Origin: a virus
DNA: 64,000 nucleotides
Direction: 5' to 3' (one strand)
Virus record (IMG/VR): IMGVR_UViG_3300025012_000031
Location: 62,001 to 126,000 of that record
The notes beneath the pieces are model-generated. The model had not been told where the DNA came from. It saw nothing but the letters and a program-made list of their open reading frames with translations, and ran no database searches. Numbering within the stretch: the first letter of the stretch is position 1; the number at the start of each line of letters is the position of its first letter. Made by a program: the position numbers and the translations under genes. Of the stretch, positions 44,601 to 52,721 are shown one piece after another.

Positions 44601-44629
44601 AATTTATCAAAATTTGCTTGCGATGTCAA
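44601..44629 (-). promoter_or_regulatory. early sigma70-like promoter
   Basis: TTGACA (44624-44629), 17-bp spacer, TAAATT (44601-44606), TGA before it. Confidence 0.7.
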
Positions 44630-45234
44630 CCACTTTTTGCTATGATATAGACATCTTTATTTTTGAGTTGTCTTTCATATTCAAGAACATCATCGGCATA
44701 TCTTGCACATACCTTCCATCGTAGGCCGGCGTGCCCGCCATTATAGAAACGTAGGGCATCTCGCTTATTTGGATACTCGCTCATCAGTGTATTCATGATG
44801 AAGTCACAGGCTGCGAGATTTTGCTCAATCTTATAATAATCATCCATTCCACGTATGATGCCCGCCTTCTTTAATGCCTTATGCCAGTATCGTGGAATGA
44901 TGCCCGTTAAACCTTTTGCTCCCTTATGACTAATTGCACTCTTGTTGAAAGAAGATTCTCGTAAAGTAATAGCGATGATTAATTCCGGTTGAGATGTTTT
45001 CATCGCGGCGATTACGATACGATCAATGTATTCTTCGCTGAGGGTCGGATCAAAGTCATATATGAAATCTGCTATTCGTTCTTTTCTTACGAAGAACTGG
45101 TTGCTGATGTCGCCCGCAACCAGTTCTTCGGCGGATTTCATACTTGGTATATTTTGTCTTTTCATCACCGTATTGATACCTAGAATAGTAAAGATACCTA
45201 TCAGGCACAAGATGATAAAATTACGATTTTTCAT
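44626..45234 (-). CDS. membrane-anchored lytic transglycosylase-like protein
   Basis: 202 aa. N-terminal membrane anchor (residues 6-23). SLT-type domain: IAITLRESSFNKSAISHKGAKG (split, about 91-112) with the catalytic Glu in RESSF, GLTGIIP, NLAACDFIMNTLM (about 140-152) and LRFYNGG (about 162-168). Cleaves peptidoglycan with anhydro-sugar formation; could serve lysis, infection or envelope entry of host. Its ATG overlaps the NadE stop. Confidence 0.78.
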   Translation of the reverse strand: MKNRNFIILCLIGIFTILGINTVMKRQNIPSMKSAEELVAGDISNQFFVRKERIADFIYDFDPTLSEEYIDRIVIAAMKTSQPELIIAITLRESSFNKSAISHKGAKGLTGIIPRYWHKALKKAGIIRGMDDYYKIEQNLAACDFIMNTLMSEYPNKRDALRFYNGGHAGLRWKVCARYADDVLEYERQLKNKDVYIIAKSG

Positions 45235-46109
45235 TATCCTGATACTCCGTGAACGATGACCTCCCGCGGGATGTTAAACGGATTGTCTCGTTTGAATTTT
45301 GTTGCGTTATGGCGCTTGATGACAGGGCAGCCGGGAATCACGTCATTCTTGTTGATGCAGAATGCAAGGAGTCGACAATCGACCTCTGCATACGAATCGA
45401 CCCCAAGTTGGTCAAGATCAGAATTTGTGATACCAAGACCGTCGGTCGGCGTCGCATCAATGCAGGCATAAAGAGCTTCAGCAGGACGAAGTGCAATTAG
45501 ATCGCCGCTAAGACCAGCTTCTCTGCGGTATTCATCGGCCATGAATTTCGCGAGACCATAAACTTCAGTCTTCCAAAGCTGTTGAATCATGCCGTAGTCG
45601 CCGACGTCACCGTGTAGTGTCCAGAATCCGAGTGCGAGTTCGGTGAGATTGTCTGTCGAAAGGACAAGACCTTTATACATCGATGCGATATGGTAGAGCT
45701 GAATCATCCGCACTCGAGCTTTGACGTTGCCGCGCCGAATCTTGATGCCGAACTCGATTTCATCTTCGGTCGCATCGTCCGAAATATAAAAAGCGGCTTC
45801 TTCATAATTTTCCATCGGGTCATAAAGACCACGGAACGACCTCGTCATATCAATTGTCGCAAAATCTTGGCAGAAGTGCAAACCGATAGCCGTGCCCCTG
45901 GCGGTTTCTTCCTTTGAGTTCGTTTCAATCGGTAGGCATCGACCGATGACGGGAACACCGCATTCTGAAGCAAGGGCCGCCACGAGTGCCGAGTCAATTC
46001 CTCCAGATAATCCGATAACGAGGGCCTGGATGTTATTTGCTGCAATGTACTCTTTGGTCTCGCGAAGGATGTTCTCCTTCATCTTTGCATAGTCTGTTCT
46101 GAATTTCAT
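45234..46109 (-). CDS. nadE: NAD+ synthetase, ammonia-dependent
   Basis: 291 aa, the usual length of NH3-dependent NadE without a glutaminase domain. P-loop LSGGIDSALVAAL (about 34-46), YEEAAF..., LSTDNLTELALGFWTLHGD (about 150-168, the STDNLTE.A.G...HGD signature). Amidates nicotinate adenine dinucleotide to NAD+. With NadV, NMNAT and nicotinamidase it gives the phage several NAD+ entry points. Confidence 0.86.
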   Translation of the reverse strand: MKFRTDYAKMKENILRETKEYIAANNIQALVIGLSGGIDSALVAALASECGVPVIGRCLPIETNSKEETARGTAIGLHFCQDFATIDMTRSFRGLYDPMENYEEAAFYISDDATEDEIEFGIKIRRGNVKARVRMIQLYHIASMYKGLVLSTDNLTELALGFWTLHGDVGDYGMIQQLWKTEVYGLAKFMADEYRREAGLSGDLIALRPAEALYACIDATPTDGLGITNSDLDQLGVDSYAEVDCRLLAFCINKNDVIPGCPVIKRHNATKFKRDNPFNIPREVIVHGVSG

Positions 46110-46120
46110 TCTTTTCTCCT

Positions 46121-46624
46121 TTACAGATTTAGTTTACGAGCGATTTCATCTGTTCTCACGCTGAGAACATCTGTTCTCAAATTGAGAACATAGGCCAGTT
46201 CATAAGGTGTCGGTGCTGTCCAACTTTTCGCCATATTACTTAGTATTTCTTTAGGAACCTGTCTTTCACGCAAATTTTGGAGTTTCATTGCCGCATCAAT
46301 ATCTGGTGCAAACAACACAAACTTGAACTTGGCGCCGAACTCTCTACCAACAACCAACCAATCTTTTCTTGCCTTCGGTGAAGTATGAGTGTTGGTTATT
46401 CCAATATGAGTGATGTTCGGATCAGTAAGCGCCTGTGTGTACAAGGCACGACAACGATCGGTTACTTGTCTTTCATGTGTAAAGCAATCTTCTCTACCAG
46501 TCAATATCTTTCGCATGTCATCCCTATTGATAATAACATGCGGTGTATCTTTAAGCATTTCCGCAACGAACGTTGACTTACCACATGATGGTATGCCGAT
46601 CGTTATGATAACTGTTTTTTCCAT
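46121..46624 (-). CDS. polynucleotide kinase-like protein
   Basis: 167 aa from ATG 46624 (GGAGAT 8 nt upstream). Walker A GIPSCGKST (about 8-16), NRDDMRKIL (about 34-42), GITNTHTSPKARKDW (about 75-89) and FLRDRQVPKE-type LRERQVPKEI match the kinase domain of T4 Pnk. The 3'-phosphatase half of T4 Pnk is missing. It would rephosphorylate 5'-OH RNA ends for the ligases. Confidence 0.78.
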   Translation of the reverse strand: MEKTVIITIGIPSCGKSTFVAEMLKDTPHVIINRDDMRKILTGREDCFTHERQVTDRCRALYTQALTDPNITHIGITNTHTSPKARKDWLVVGREFGAKFKFVLFAPDIDAAMKLQNLRERQVPKEILSNMAKSWTAPTPYELAYVLNLRTDVLSVRTDEIARKLNL

Positions 46625-46636
46625 ATTCATATCTCC

Positions 46637-46665
46637 ATATTAATTCAATGAATTCGTTATGTCAA
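46637..46665 (-). promoter_or_regulatory. early sigma70-like promoter
   Basis: TTGACA (46660-46665), 17-bp spacer, TAATAT (46637-46642); drives pnk and nadE. Confidence 0.72.
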
Positions 46666-46670
46666 CAACT

Positions 46671-46763
46671 TTATTTTAAAATTTCATAAACGTGCCGATG
46701 TTCAATTTGGGCCGATATCTTCCTAAGTTTCCACCGCTCGTATAACTGTTGCCGACTAGCCAT
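46671..46763 (-). CDS. possible basic micro-protein
   Basis: 30 codons from ATG 46763, overlapping the stop of 46756-47175. Basic (ERWKLRKISAQIEHRH). Overlaps no other gene. Confidence 0.42.
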   Translation of the reverse strand: MASRQQLYERWKLRKISAQIEHRHVYEILK

Positions 46764-47175
46764 TCCCTGAAACCCCGTCGACCTTAGTCGTGTCGGCATC
46801 GTCAAGATCGCATAAACGACTTATATCATCAACAGAAAGTTTCTTGGCATATGTTTTGAAGTAATCAATGAAAATGCCGATCCCCGCCCTATGATCATAT
46901 TGGTTTTCTTCCTTCTCGTATAAAGAAACAATCACATTACGAAATTTTAGCAGCGTATCAATACTAAAAATTTCTTTGGGTAACTTCACTGCTATATTGT
47001 TGTACCGATCAATGTACAGGTCTTTAAGGATGACCCCGTCAATCTCAACCGAGTCGTCGGTTCTTTTAATATAGCCAACATTCAGAACATTGGCTACCTC
47101 GATATTAATCCGCCGATTCATCACTTCTAACGCTTCACGTTCAATCGTCTTTATGCTTTCACGTAGTCCGTTCAT
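46756..47175 (-). CDS. hypothetical protein
   Basis: 139 aa. Helical start, central beta segment (DGVILKDLYIDRYNNIAVKL), acidic end. AAAGGAGAA lies before the ATG. No family recognised; it follows the nucleotidyltransferase gene by 12 bp. Confidence 0.62.
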   Translation of the reverse strand: MNGLRESIKTIEREALEVMNRRINIEVANVLNVGYIKRTDDSVEIDGVILKDLYIDRYNNIAVKLPKEIFSIDTLLKFRNVIVSLYEKEENQYDHRAGIGIFIDYFKTYAKKLSVDDISRLCDLDDADTTKVDGVSGNG

Positions 47176-47187
47176 TCGTTTTCTCCT

Positions 47188-48183
47188 TTACATACGAAGT
47201 TTATCTTTGAGATATGTGATCGGAATCATCTTCACTGCTTTATCTTTTTCTTCGTCATCACGGTATAATTGCTGGGCATTAGTTCCGATACATCTGTTGA
47301 CAAATTCATCATAGATTTTTTTCTGTTCATCTCTTGGAAATCTATATTTGATAACTTCACATAGATCAATGAAACTCCACATCCGATCTTTTGTTGTATG
47401 CGTGGTAAATAATATATCTGAAATTTCTGATAGATCAGTTGTATATGATGATTCCGCTACAGACAGTTCACCCAATAGACGGCCGTTTAGTGCCGGTGAA
47501 TTCTCCATGATAACTTTGTATTTTTTCCGAAGGCCATGTGTCACCGAAAATGCATGTGGGTGGACTTCTATGTAAGTCGGTATACCCTTTTTACACTTAG
47601 CAACATATTCATATTGACTGTTGGCGAAATCAATGGAACCCAACAGATACTTATGGAAGACACCCTTGATTCCTTTAGTGATATCATTCCAATCGCTATA
47701 GTGCGAGAATATCGCCCACTCTGTTGGAATACACGCAGCATCACAGTCAACAGGAACGAAGTCAAATTGAATGTTGCCAATTGGAGTTTTGAATAATGCC
47801 GAAATTTGAGAGATGGACGTTTGACTAATACCAAAGCATTCAAACGAACCGATCTGTTTATTGTCCCTTAGAAATTGTCTTAGAGAATGATAGTCACGTT
47901 TGTCAATGAAAACATCAACATCACCGAACTGCGGTTTAAACTCGGCAAGTTCGATATTGGCTATTGCATAATCAAAAAGAAATCGCGATGAACCGGCGAA
48001 ACGATACTTACTTGGTATTACTATGTTCGGCCAAAGTGGAACAGCATCAATCCACTTTTGCTCGAACTCGGCATTTAGTACACCCAATAGTTCATTGATG
48101 ACCGTTGTGACTTGGTGCCTTGGATAAACTAAAAGGTCGACACAATCTGCGCCGACCCCATTGACTTGAATGTTTCCGCCCAT
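47188..48183 (-). CDS. nucleotidyltransferase-fold protein
   Basis: 331 aa from ATG 48183 (AAAGGAG 9 nt upstream). FAGSSRFLFD (about 59-68) and FGDVDVFID (about 84-92) give the G-S...D-x-D signature of pol-beta-type nucleotidyltransferases. Longer than most; the C-terminal third may be a helical binding part. Substrate unknown: RNA 3' ends, proteins or small molecules are all possible. Confidence 0.65.
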   Translation of the reverse strand: MGGNIQVNGVGADCVDLLVYPRHQVTTVINELLGVLNAEFEQKWIDAVPLWPNIVIPSKYRFAGSSRFLFDYAIANIELAEFKPQFGDVDVFIDKRDYHSLRQFLRDNKQIGSFECFGISQTSISQISALFKTPIGNIQFDFVPVDCDAACIPTEWAIFSHYSDWNDITKGIKGVFHKYLLGSIDFANSQYEYVAKCKKGIPTYIEVHPHAFSVTHGLRKKYKVIMENSPALNGRLLGELSVAESSYTTDLSEISDILFTTHTTKDRMWSFIDLCEVIKYRFPRDEQKKIYDEFVNRCIGTNAQQLYRDDEEKDKAVKMIPITYLKDKLRM

Positions 48184-48252
48184 GTGATCGTCTCCTTTAG
48201 GATTCGTAATGAACGGCCATTTTATCAATTTTTTAGAAGAATGTCAATAACT

Positions 48253-48540
48253 TTATACTCCACGCCTACGAGATTTGAGATCACGCATCAACCGATCGAA
48301 TTGGTCCTCGGCAATCCAAACAACAACAGTCTTCCCCGTGCCAGGGTCCTTCTGGTGAATTGCCACACCGACCGCGGATGTTCCACCGACAAAGAGTGTT
48401 GGGACTGATGTATTAGAGATGATCTTTGTGAACTCATCGCCGAATGAAGTTGTGGGGAGCACTTCGGCTTCTGTGACCGGTTTGGCACCGAGAACCTCAG
48501 CTGCTTTAAGATGTCGTGAGAATTTATCTTTTGTGATCAT
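48253..48540 (-). CDS. hypothetical protein
   Basis: 95 aa. KTVVVWIAEDQFDRLMRDLKS end; middle PTLFVGGTSAVGVAIH. No family recognised. Its start overlaps the stop of the next gene. Confidence 0.6.
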   Translation of the reverse strand: MITKDKFSRHLKAAEVLGAKPVTEAEVLPTTSFGDEFTKIISNTSVPTLFVGGTSAVGVAIHQKDPGTGKTVVVWIAEDQFDRLMRDLKSRRRGV

Positions 48541-48971
48541 TATTCTATCTCCACTATTGTCAATTTTTTAAACTCTATGATAGTACCGTTCATATCTTCA
48601 ACGACAACCTTTTCTGTTCCTGGTTTTGGAAATGATCGACCCGGTGGAAGAAACGTAATTAAGCTAAGATTGCCATTGGCATCGACCCCAGAAACAAATC
48701 CCTGATTAAGAGACTTGGAGAAGAAAAGAATCTCATCTCCAGCTTTTGCGGTCATCGTCTTAAACTGTTCTATTGCATTAATGAATAGTGTTTTGATATC
48801 ATCCGTGGTTAATGTTGTCCTTTGAATGATTCTATCAAGACCGTGCTTTGTATTGAGGAGCCAGAGATTCTTCCAAAAGAAAAGAAACTTACTACCAAGA
48901 TTAAGCACGCCATCAAGCAAGCCTTCATCTATTTCTGTTTGTCTTTGTTTGAAAGATTTTATCATCTTCAT
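48540..48971 (-). CDS. possible capsid-targeted protein
   Basis: 143 aa (ATG 48971; ATG 48965 also possible). MIKSFKQRQTEIDE|GLLDG loosely fits the tag (x-Glu after 15 residues, then Gly). The body reads NLGSKFLFFWKNLWLLNTKHGLDRIIQRTT (about 22-51) and a beta-rich end. It follows the clear tag gene 48983-49639. Confidence 0.58.
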   Translation of the reverse strand: MKMIKSFKQRQTEIDEGLLDGVLNLGSKFLFFWKNLWLLNTKHGLDRIIQRTTLTTDDIKTLFINAIEQFKTMTAKAGDEILFFSKSLNQGFVSGVDANGNLSLITFLPPGRSFPKPGTEKVVVEDMNGTIIEFKKLTIVEIE

Positions 48972-48982
48972 CAATACCGATC

Positions 48983-49639
48983 TTATGCAAACAATACACC
49001 CAGCTCTGCTTGTTTACCACCCTTGCTAACACGAACTTCATAGCGAAGGTTCGGAGAAAATTGACGATTGATCTTGTCCTTATAAGCGACAAATGCTTTG
49101 ATGTTGTCAACATCCGTGTCATCAAACTTACGCTTGTCTCGGCGAGAGATGATGCTTGGCATTGTACCAAACGTATCATAGTCCTTTTCGGCCATTTCAT
49201 CTGGATCACAGTCAGCAACTTTATAAACATCATCTTCTTTTATGACATAGAACTCTTCAAAATCGTTGAGATCATATTCACTGAACTTCCCACCCATTGT
49301 AAATGCAGGAGCGAAGAGTTTGTCACGAGCCGCATCTTTGAGAGATTCGAAGCTACGAGGATTATATTCATCATATTCCTTGTTACGAAACTTCTTTTTC
49401 AATTGTTTACGACGCGATTGGCCCTTCTCAAGAGCGACCTCTCCACCGCCGCTATTAGGATCATTTCCTATGACGACGTCTTCTGCCGCGGTATCATCAA
49501 GATCAAGTTTATTATACCACTTGAAAAATTCATCCCATGTAGTAAATCCGAACATCCCTTCAAATTCCTTAAGCGGTGGGACTGACACTTTCTTACCACG
49601 ACCTTCGGTGAGATAGACTTTAAAGCCCTTTATCTTCAT
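48983..49639 (-). CDS. putative capsid-targeted internal head protein
   Basis: 218 aa from ATG 49639 (AAGG upstream). MKIKGFKVYLTE|GRGKK is a strong targeting tag. The body holds FEGMFGFTTWDEFFKWYNKL (about 20-39), a Lys/Arg-rich block (KGQSRRKQLKKKFRNK) and acidic repeats, like other DNA-associated core proteins. It sits 4 bp after the ligase-like gene. Confidence 0.7.
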   Translation of the reverse strand: MKIKGFKVYLTEGRGKKVSVPPLKEFEGMFGFTTWDEFFKWYNKLDLDDTAAEDVVIGNDPNSGGGEVALEKGQSRRKQLKKKFRNKEYDEYNPRSFESLKDAARDKLFAPAFTMGGKFSEYDLNDFEEFYVIKEDDVYKVADCDPDEMAEKDYDTFGTMPSIISRRDKRKFDDTDVDNIKAFVAYKDKINRQFSPNLRYEVRVSKGGKQAELGVLFA

Positions 49640-49643
49640 ATTA

Positions 49644-50552
49644 TTACCTTCCTCTGAATGTATCACTTATCACTTTAAATTTGAAAGTATCAGCAACGGT
49701 GCAGACGATTCCTTCGACTTCATCCCCGAACTTATAATCATTCACACTATCAAAGATGTCTTTAGCAAACGAGTTGCCGTACTCAAGCATCAGATCATAT
49801 AGCTCTTGTTTTACTTCCTTATGTCGATGTTTTCGACTTTGGAGAATAAAGGACGGCATATCATCTAATTTTATTTTATTTATACTTTCAATGAATTCAG
49901 AAAATGGCTTTGTGATCTTGATCGGTTTCTGTCTGATAAATGGGTCGCTATAAATCGCTCGTTCATTATTTAATCTCTTGATCGAATTAATCAGAAACAT
50001 TTGAACATTTGGCTGTATGGCGCCATCAAACCCACCAAAATCATTGTTCCCAATAACAGCATGATTGACTATAGTCATCATGTGGCCAAGTTTTCCCATG
50101 TCATAATCTGTCTTAATGAAACGGATAGACCCATTCGGTTGAATCGTACCCAATGGATTATAAAGACATTCAGCGACAAATTTAATACCACGATGACTAC
50201 GAAATGCATATTTGTTCAAACTCAAGAATTTCTGTAGCCTCGCATCATTCAACATCATATCAAAGATGTGATCATACGCATCGGCGATTTCATTTGACTG
50301 CCCATATTTTTGTATGGCATATTCAGAGAAGGACCCGTGTTTATGTTGGGGACCAGACCTAGATGATTCGATAAAAAATCTATCATGTTCATCTAACCCA
50401 TACCGAAGACCAAAGCCATCGATCTTGAGTTGAATGTGCGGTGTAAAGCCGGGTAGATTACCGAAAGAATTCATCGAAAATAACATACGAAGTAAATCAT
50501 TCTTTTGCATCGTTTCGATATGCGGTATGCCTTTTCTTGGTGTCGGTTCCAT
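49644..50552 (-). CDS. nucleic-acid ligase-like protein
   Basis: 302 aa. HIQLKIDGFGLRYGLD (about 41-56) has the K-x-D-G motif I of covalent nucleotidyltransferases, followed by FFIESSRSG (about 60-68, motif III-like) and FRSHRGIKFVAECLYNPLG (about 112-130, with the E of motif IV/III region). C-terminal VEGIVCTVADTFKFKV gives a motif V-like EGIV...K-x-K. The order fits an RNA or DNA ligase catalytic domain, but it is diverged. Confidence 0.68.
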   Translation of the reverse strand: MEPTPRKGIPHIETMQKNDLLRMLFSMNSFGNLPGFTPHIQLKIDGFGLRYGLDEHDRFFIESSRSGPQHKHGSFSEYAIQKYGQSNEIADAYDHIFDMMLNDARLQKFLSLNKYAFRSHRGIKFVAECLYNPLGTIQPNGSIRFIKTDYDMGKLGHMMTIVNHAVIGNNDFGGFDGAIQPNVQMFLINSIKRLNNERAIYSDPFIRQKPIKITKPFSEFIESINKIKLDDMPSFILQSRKHRHKEVKQELYDLMLEYGNSFAKDIFDSVNDYKFGDEVEGIVCTVADTFKFKVISDTFRGR

Positions 50553-50571
50553 GTGTTCACCTCAAATGAAA

Positions 50572-50595
50572 ATGGCCACCTTTTCAGATGGCCAT
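50572..50595 (-). terminator. rho-independent terminator
   Basis: ATGGCCA/TGGCCAT stem followed by TTTCATTTG on the minus strand; after 50618-50845. Confidence 0.65.
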
Positions 50596-50617
50596 GATTG
50601 AATTAATCAGTTAATGA

Positions 50618-50845
50618 TTATTGCAAATTGGCGCGGATGTATCTTTTCACCGCCGCCGAATCAACCTTGAAGTTCGGTTTGTTAAGTTCTGCGGCAATGT
50701 TAACTGAACCCGCTTCGGGACCAAAAAGTACAGGCAAACCGCGGATCGCAATTTCACCATTCGGTCCATTCATCGTGATTGACTTGCGTTCTTTGTTGAC
50801 TGTGTACTGCCATTCTTGATCACCAACTTTTACGGATGAAATCAT
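50618..50845 (-). CDS. hypothetical protein
   Basis: 75 aa. Beta-rich start (GDQEWQYTVNKERKSITM), helical end (DSAAVKRYIRANLQ). Single-gene early unit between promoter 50886 and terminator. Confidence 0.6.
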   Translation of the reverse strand: MISSVKVGDQEWQYTVNKERKSITMNGPNGEIAIRGLPVLFGPEAGSVNIAAELNKPNFKVDSAAVKRYIRANLQ

Positions 50846-50885
50846 GTGAATCTCCTTTGATGCTATGTGGGTTGATGATAGTGAG

Positions 50886-50914
50886 ATATTAATACAAACG
50901 ATGAATCAAGTCAA
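50886..50914 (-). promoter_or_regulatory. early sigma70-like promoter
   Basis: TTGACT (50909-50914), 17-bp spacer, TAATAT (50886-50891). Confidence 0.65.
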
Positions 50915-50916
50915 TA

Positions 50917-51315
50917 TTAAACTGACCTCATGTTGCTTTTCAAAATGCGGATGAATTTTATCCATTCCGTCAGCAAAGAAATCCGGGCGGGAACGGTAGA
51001 AACCGGGTCGTCACAAAAGGCATCGTGTATAGAGTAAAATTTTCTGGGAAGGCTCCGGGCCCACAAATTACACACGGCGTCATTGCCGCTTTCCTGCCAT
51101 AATTGGTGCTCAAGAATACCCCACACACAATTAAGTCGACATTTCTCTACTTCAATTCCTCTGTCTTGAACCCTTTCACATAATGGACAATCACCGCCGA
51201 CTGCGCTAAAATCATTCTTCTTATATGCCCGACGCATCTTTATCAGCGTCGGTAAAAACAGCACCAGCCGATTAATGTCTTCCTTTGATAATTCTCTATC
51301 GGTATAATCTGACAT
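50917..51315 (-). CDS. hypothetical Cys-containing protein
   Basis: 132 aa. CPLCERVQDRGIEVEKCRLNC is spread over about 43-63 (C-x2-C...C-x3-C), a likely zinc site. Helical flanks. No family recognised. Confidence 0.62.
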   Translation of the reverse strand: MSDYTDRELSKEDINRLVLFLPTLIKMRRAYKKNDFSAVGGDCPLCERVQDRGIEVEKCRLNCVWGILEHQLWQESGNDAVCNLWARSLPRKFYSIHDAFCDDPVSTVPARISLLTEWIKFIRILKSNMRSV

Positions 51316-51326
51316 ATTTGTCTCTC

Positions 51327-52028
51327 CTAACCCCGACCGTTGATGATGTGTTTGAATGAATTTTTCGCCTTGATGTAATCAATTAATTCATCTTCATTTG
51401 TGATAGGTGTCTTTGACTCCATGTAACACACCTCTAACAATTTGGAATGATGCGCATCAGAACTACATAACTGAACTTTTCTTTTCATTCCCCAAGGAAT
51501 CATCCGCCATCTCCAAAACGGAATGTGGCTTGGATGGAAATGATCAGTGCCACCGTTGACGCGTTCGAAGCCATCAATGATATCAGCAGCCCCTCTTTTA
51601 ACCCATCGCTTTGGTTGATTTGGGTGCGCCATGATAACGGCACATTTGTATTTGTTGCGAATCATTCTGATATCGTCGACAGTCATTAACCCTGTAATTA
51701 AATCAAAGCCCGTTATTAAACGTGCATCTCGTAAATGAAGAATCTCTTTGATTGCCTCCTCTCCGAAGATAAGACATTCTTCCATGCGACCGACGCTAAT
51801 CTCGATGCCGCAGATGATAGGAATACCAACTACCCGCGACGCCGAGGCCACAACATCAATTTGGTCAATATACTTGTTAAGATTCAGACTACATGTATCT
51901 TTTGAATACACATGATCCGTCAAAACACATGCAGTGAATCCGAGGCGTTTACATTCCATGGCCATCTCTGTGACAGTGTTTTTACCGTCGGAGTAAACAC
52001 TATGGGCGTGCATATTAATGTAATTCAT
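51327..52028 (-). CDS. PHP-domain phosphoesterase-like protein
   Basis: 233 aa from ATG 52028. Metal motifs in PHP order: MHAHSVYSDG (residues 6-15, H-x-H), LTDHVY, CGIEIS (about 73-78), MAHPNQ (about 133-138), CSSDAHH (about 190-196). PHP proteins hydrolyse phosphoesters such as histidinol phosphate, polymerase 3' ends or nucleotide phosphates. Overlaps the CYTH gene end. Confidence 0.78.
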   Translation of the reverse strand: MNYINMHAHSVYSDGKNTVTEMAMECKRLGFTACVLTDHVYSKDTCSLNLNKYIDQIDVVASASRVVGIPIICGIEISVGRMEECLIFGEEAIKEILHLRDARLITGFDLITGLMTVDDIRMIRNKYKCAVIMAHPNQPKRWVKRGAADIIDGFERVNGGTDHFHPSHIPFWRWRMIPWGMKRKVQLCSSDAHHSKLLEVCYMESKTPITNEDELIDYIKAKNSFKHIINGRG

Positions 52029-52030
52029 AT

Positions 52031-52699
52031 TCACCACCGCTCAAACGGCAAGACCGCCATCGCCGAATTCGTATACTTCATATCATGAGTGATCTCATCA
52101 CCGATCCATAGCGCATGACAAAACGGCGACGGCCTTTCTTTACCAAACTCCATCTCGGCCACAATGAGGCCTCTATTCTCGTCTAGAAACTCGTCGACCT
52201 CGTAATAGAGGTTATTCGTATACGGAATAATATTGCGGACCTTACGGACCCTTCCAGCATCCAGAACCGCCACAATATCATATGCCAGGTCAAGATCGGC
52301 GGGAAAATTAAATTCGTCTCTCTCGTAACCACAACCACCTTTGAAAGTTAGTTCTGCTTTCTTTCCTTCGGTGATGCGAATCCTGATCGCCGTTTCGTTG
52401 GTATCAATCGCCCACACCCTAATGTTAGCCCCGGTCTCACTTATTCTCTTGGGTCGGAGAACACTTATCATCTCCATTGCATCACTGGGTTTAACGACAA
52501 AGCTGAAACTAATCTCGGCACCATCACGTTCGTCGGCGAACGTGATCTCGGCAGCGCCTATTATAAGATTGCCGATCATACCTACTGTTATCTTTGTGTT
52601 TTCGTTGAAGTACCATTGCTCGATGATCTTTGCTTCTTTGATATGATTTCGCCACTCCGGGGAGCAGACGAGAAATTTCTGTTCACGTTCTTTTGCCAT
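52031..52699 (-). CDS. CYTH-domain protein
   Basis: 222 aa. EREQKFLV (residues 4-11) is the E-x-E-x-K-type start; YLVEMEFG-type VAEMEFGKE and paired basic/acidic strands (AIRIRITEGKKAELTFKGG, here about 117-135) fit a triphosphate-tunnel fold. The family includes thiamine triphosphatase and class IV adenylyl cyclase. Substrate unknown; could act on nucleotide signals or triphosphorylated RNA. Confidence 0.7.
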   Translation of the reverse strand: MAKEREQKFLVCSPEWRNHIKEAKIIEQWYFNENTKITVGMIGNLIIGAAEITFADERDGAEISFSFVVKPSDAMEMISVLRPKRISETGANIRVWAIDTNETAIRIRITEGKKAELTFKGGCGYERDEFNFPADLDLAYDIVAVLDAGRVRKVRNIIPYTNNLYYEVDEFLDENRGLIVAEMEFGKERPSPFCHALWIGDEITHDMKYTNSAMAVLPFERW

Positions 52700-52721
52700 T
52701 CATTTTTTCTCCAAAAGGTTA

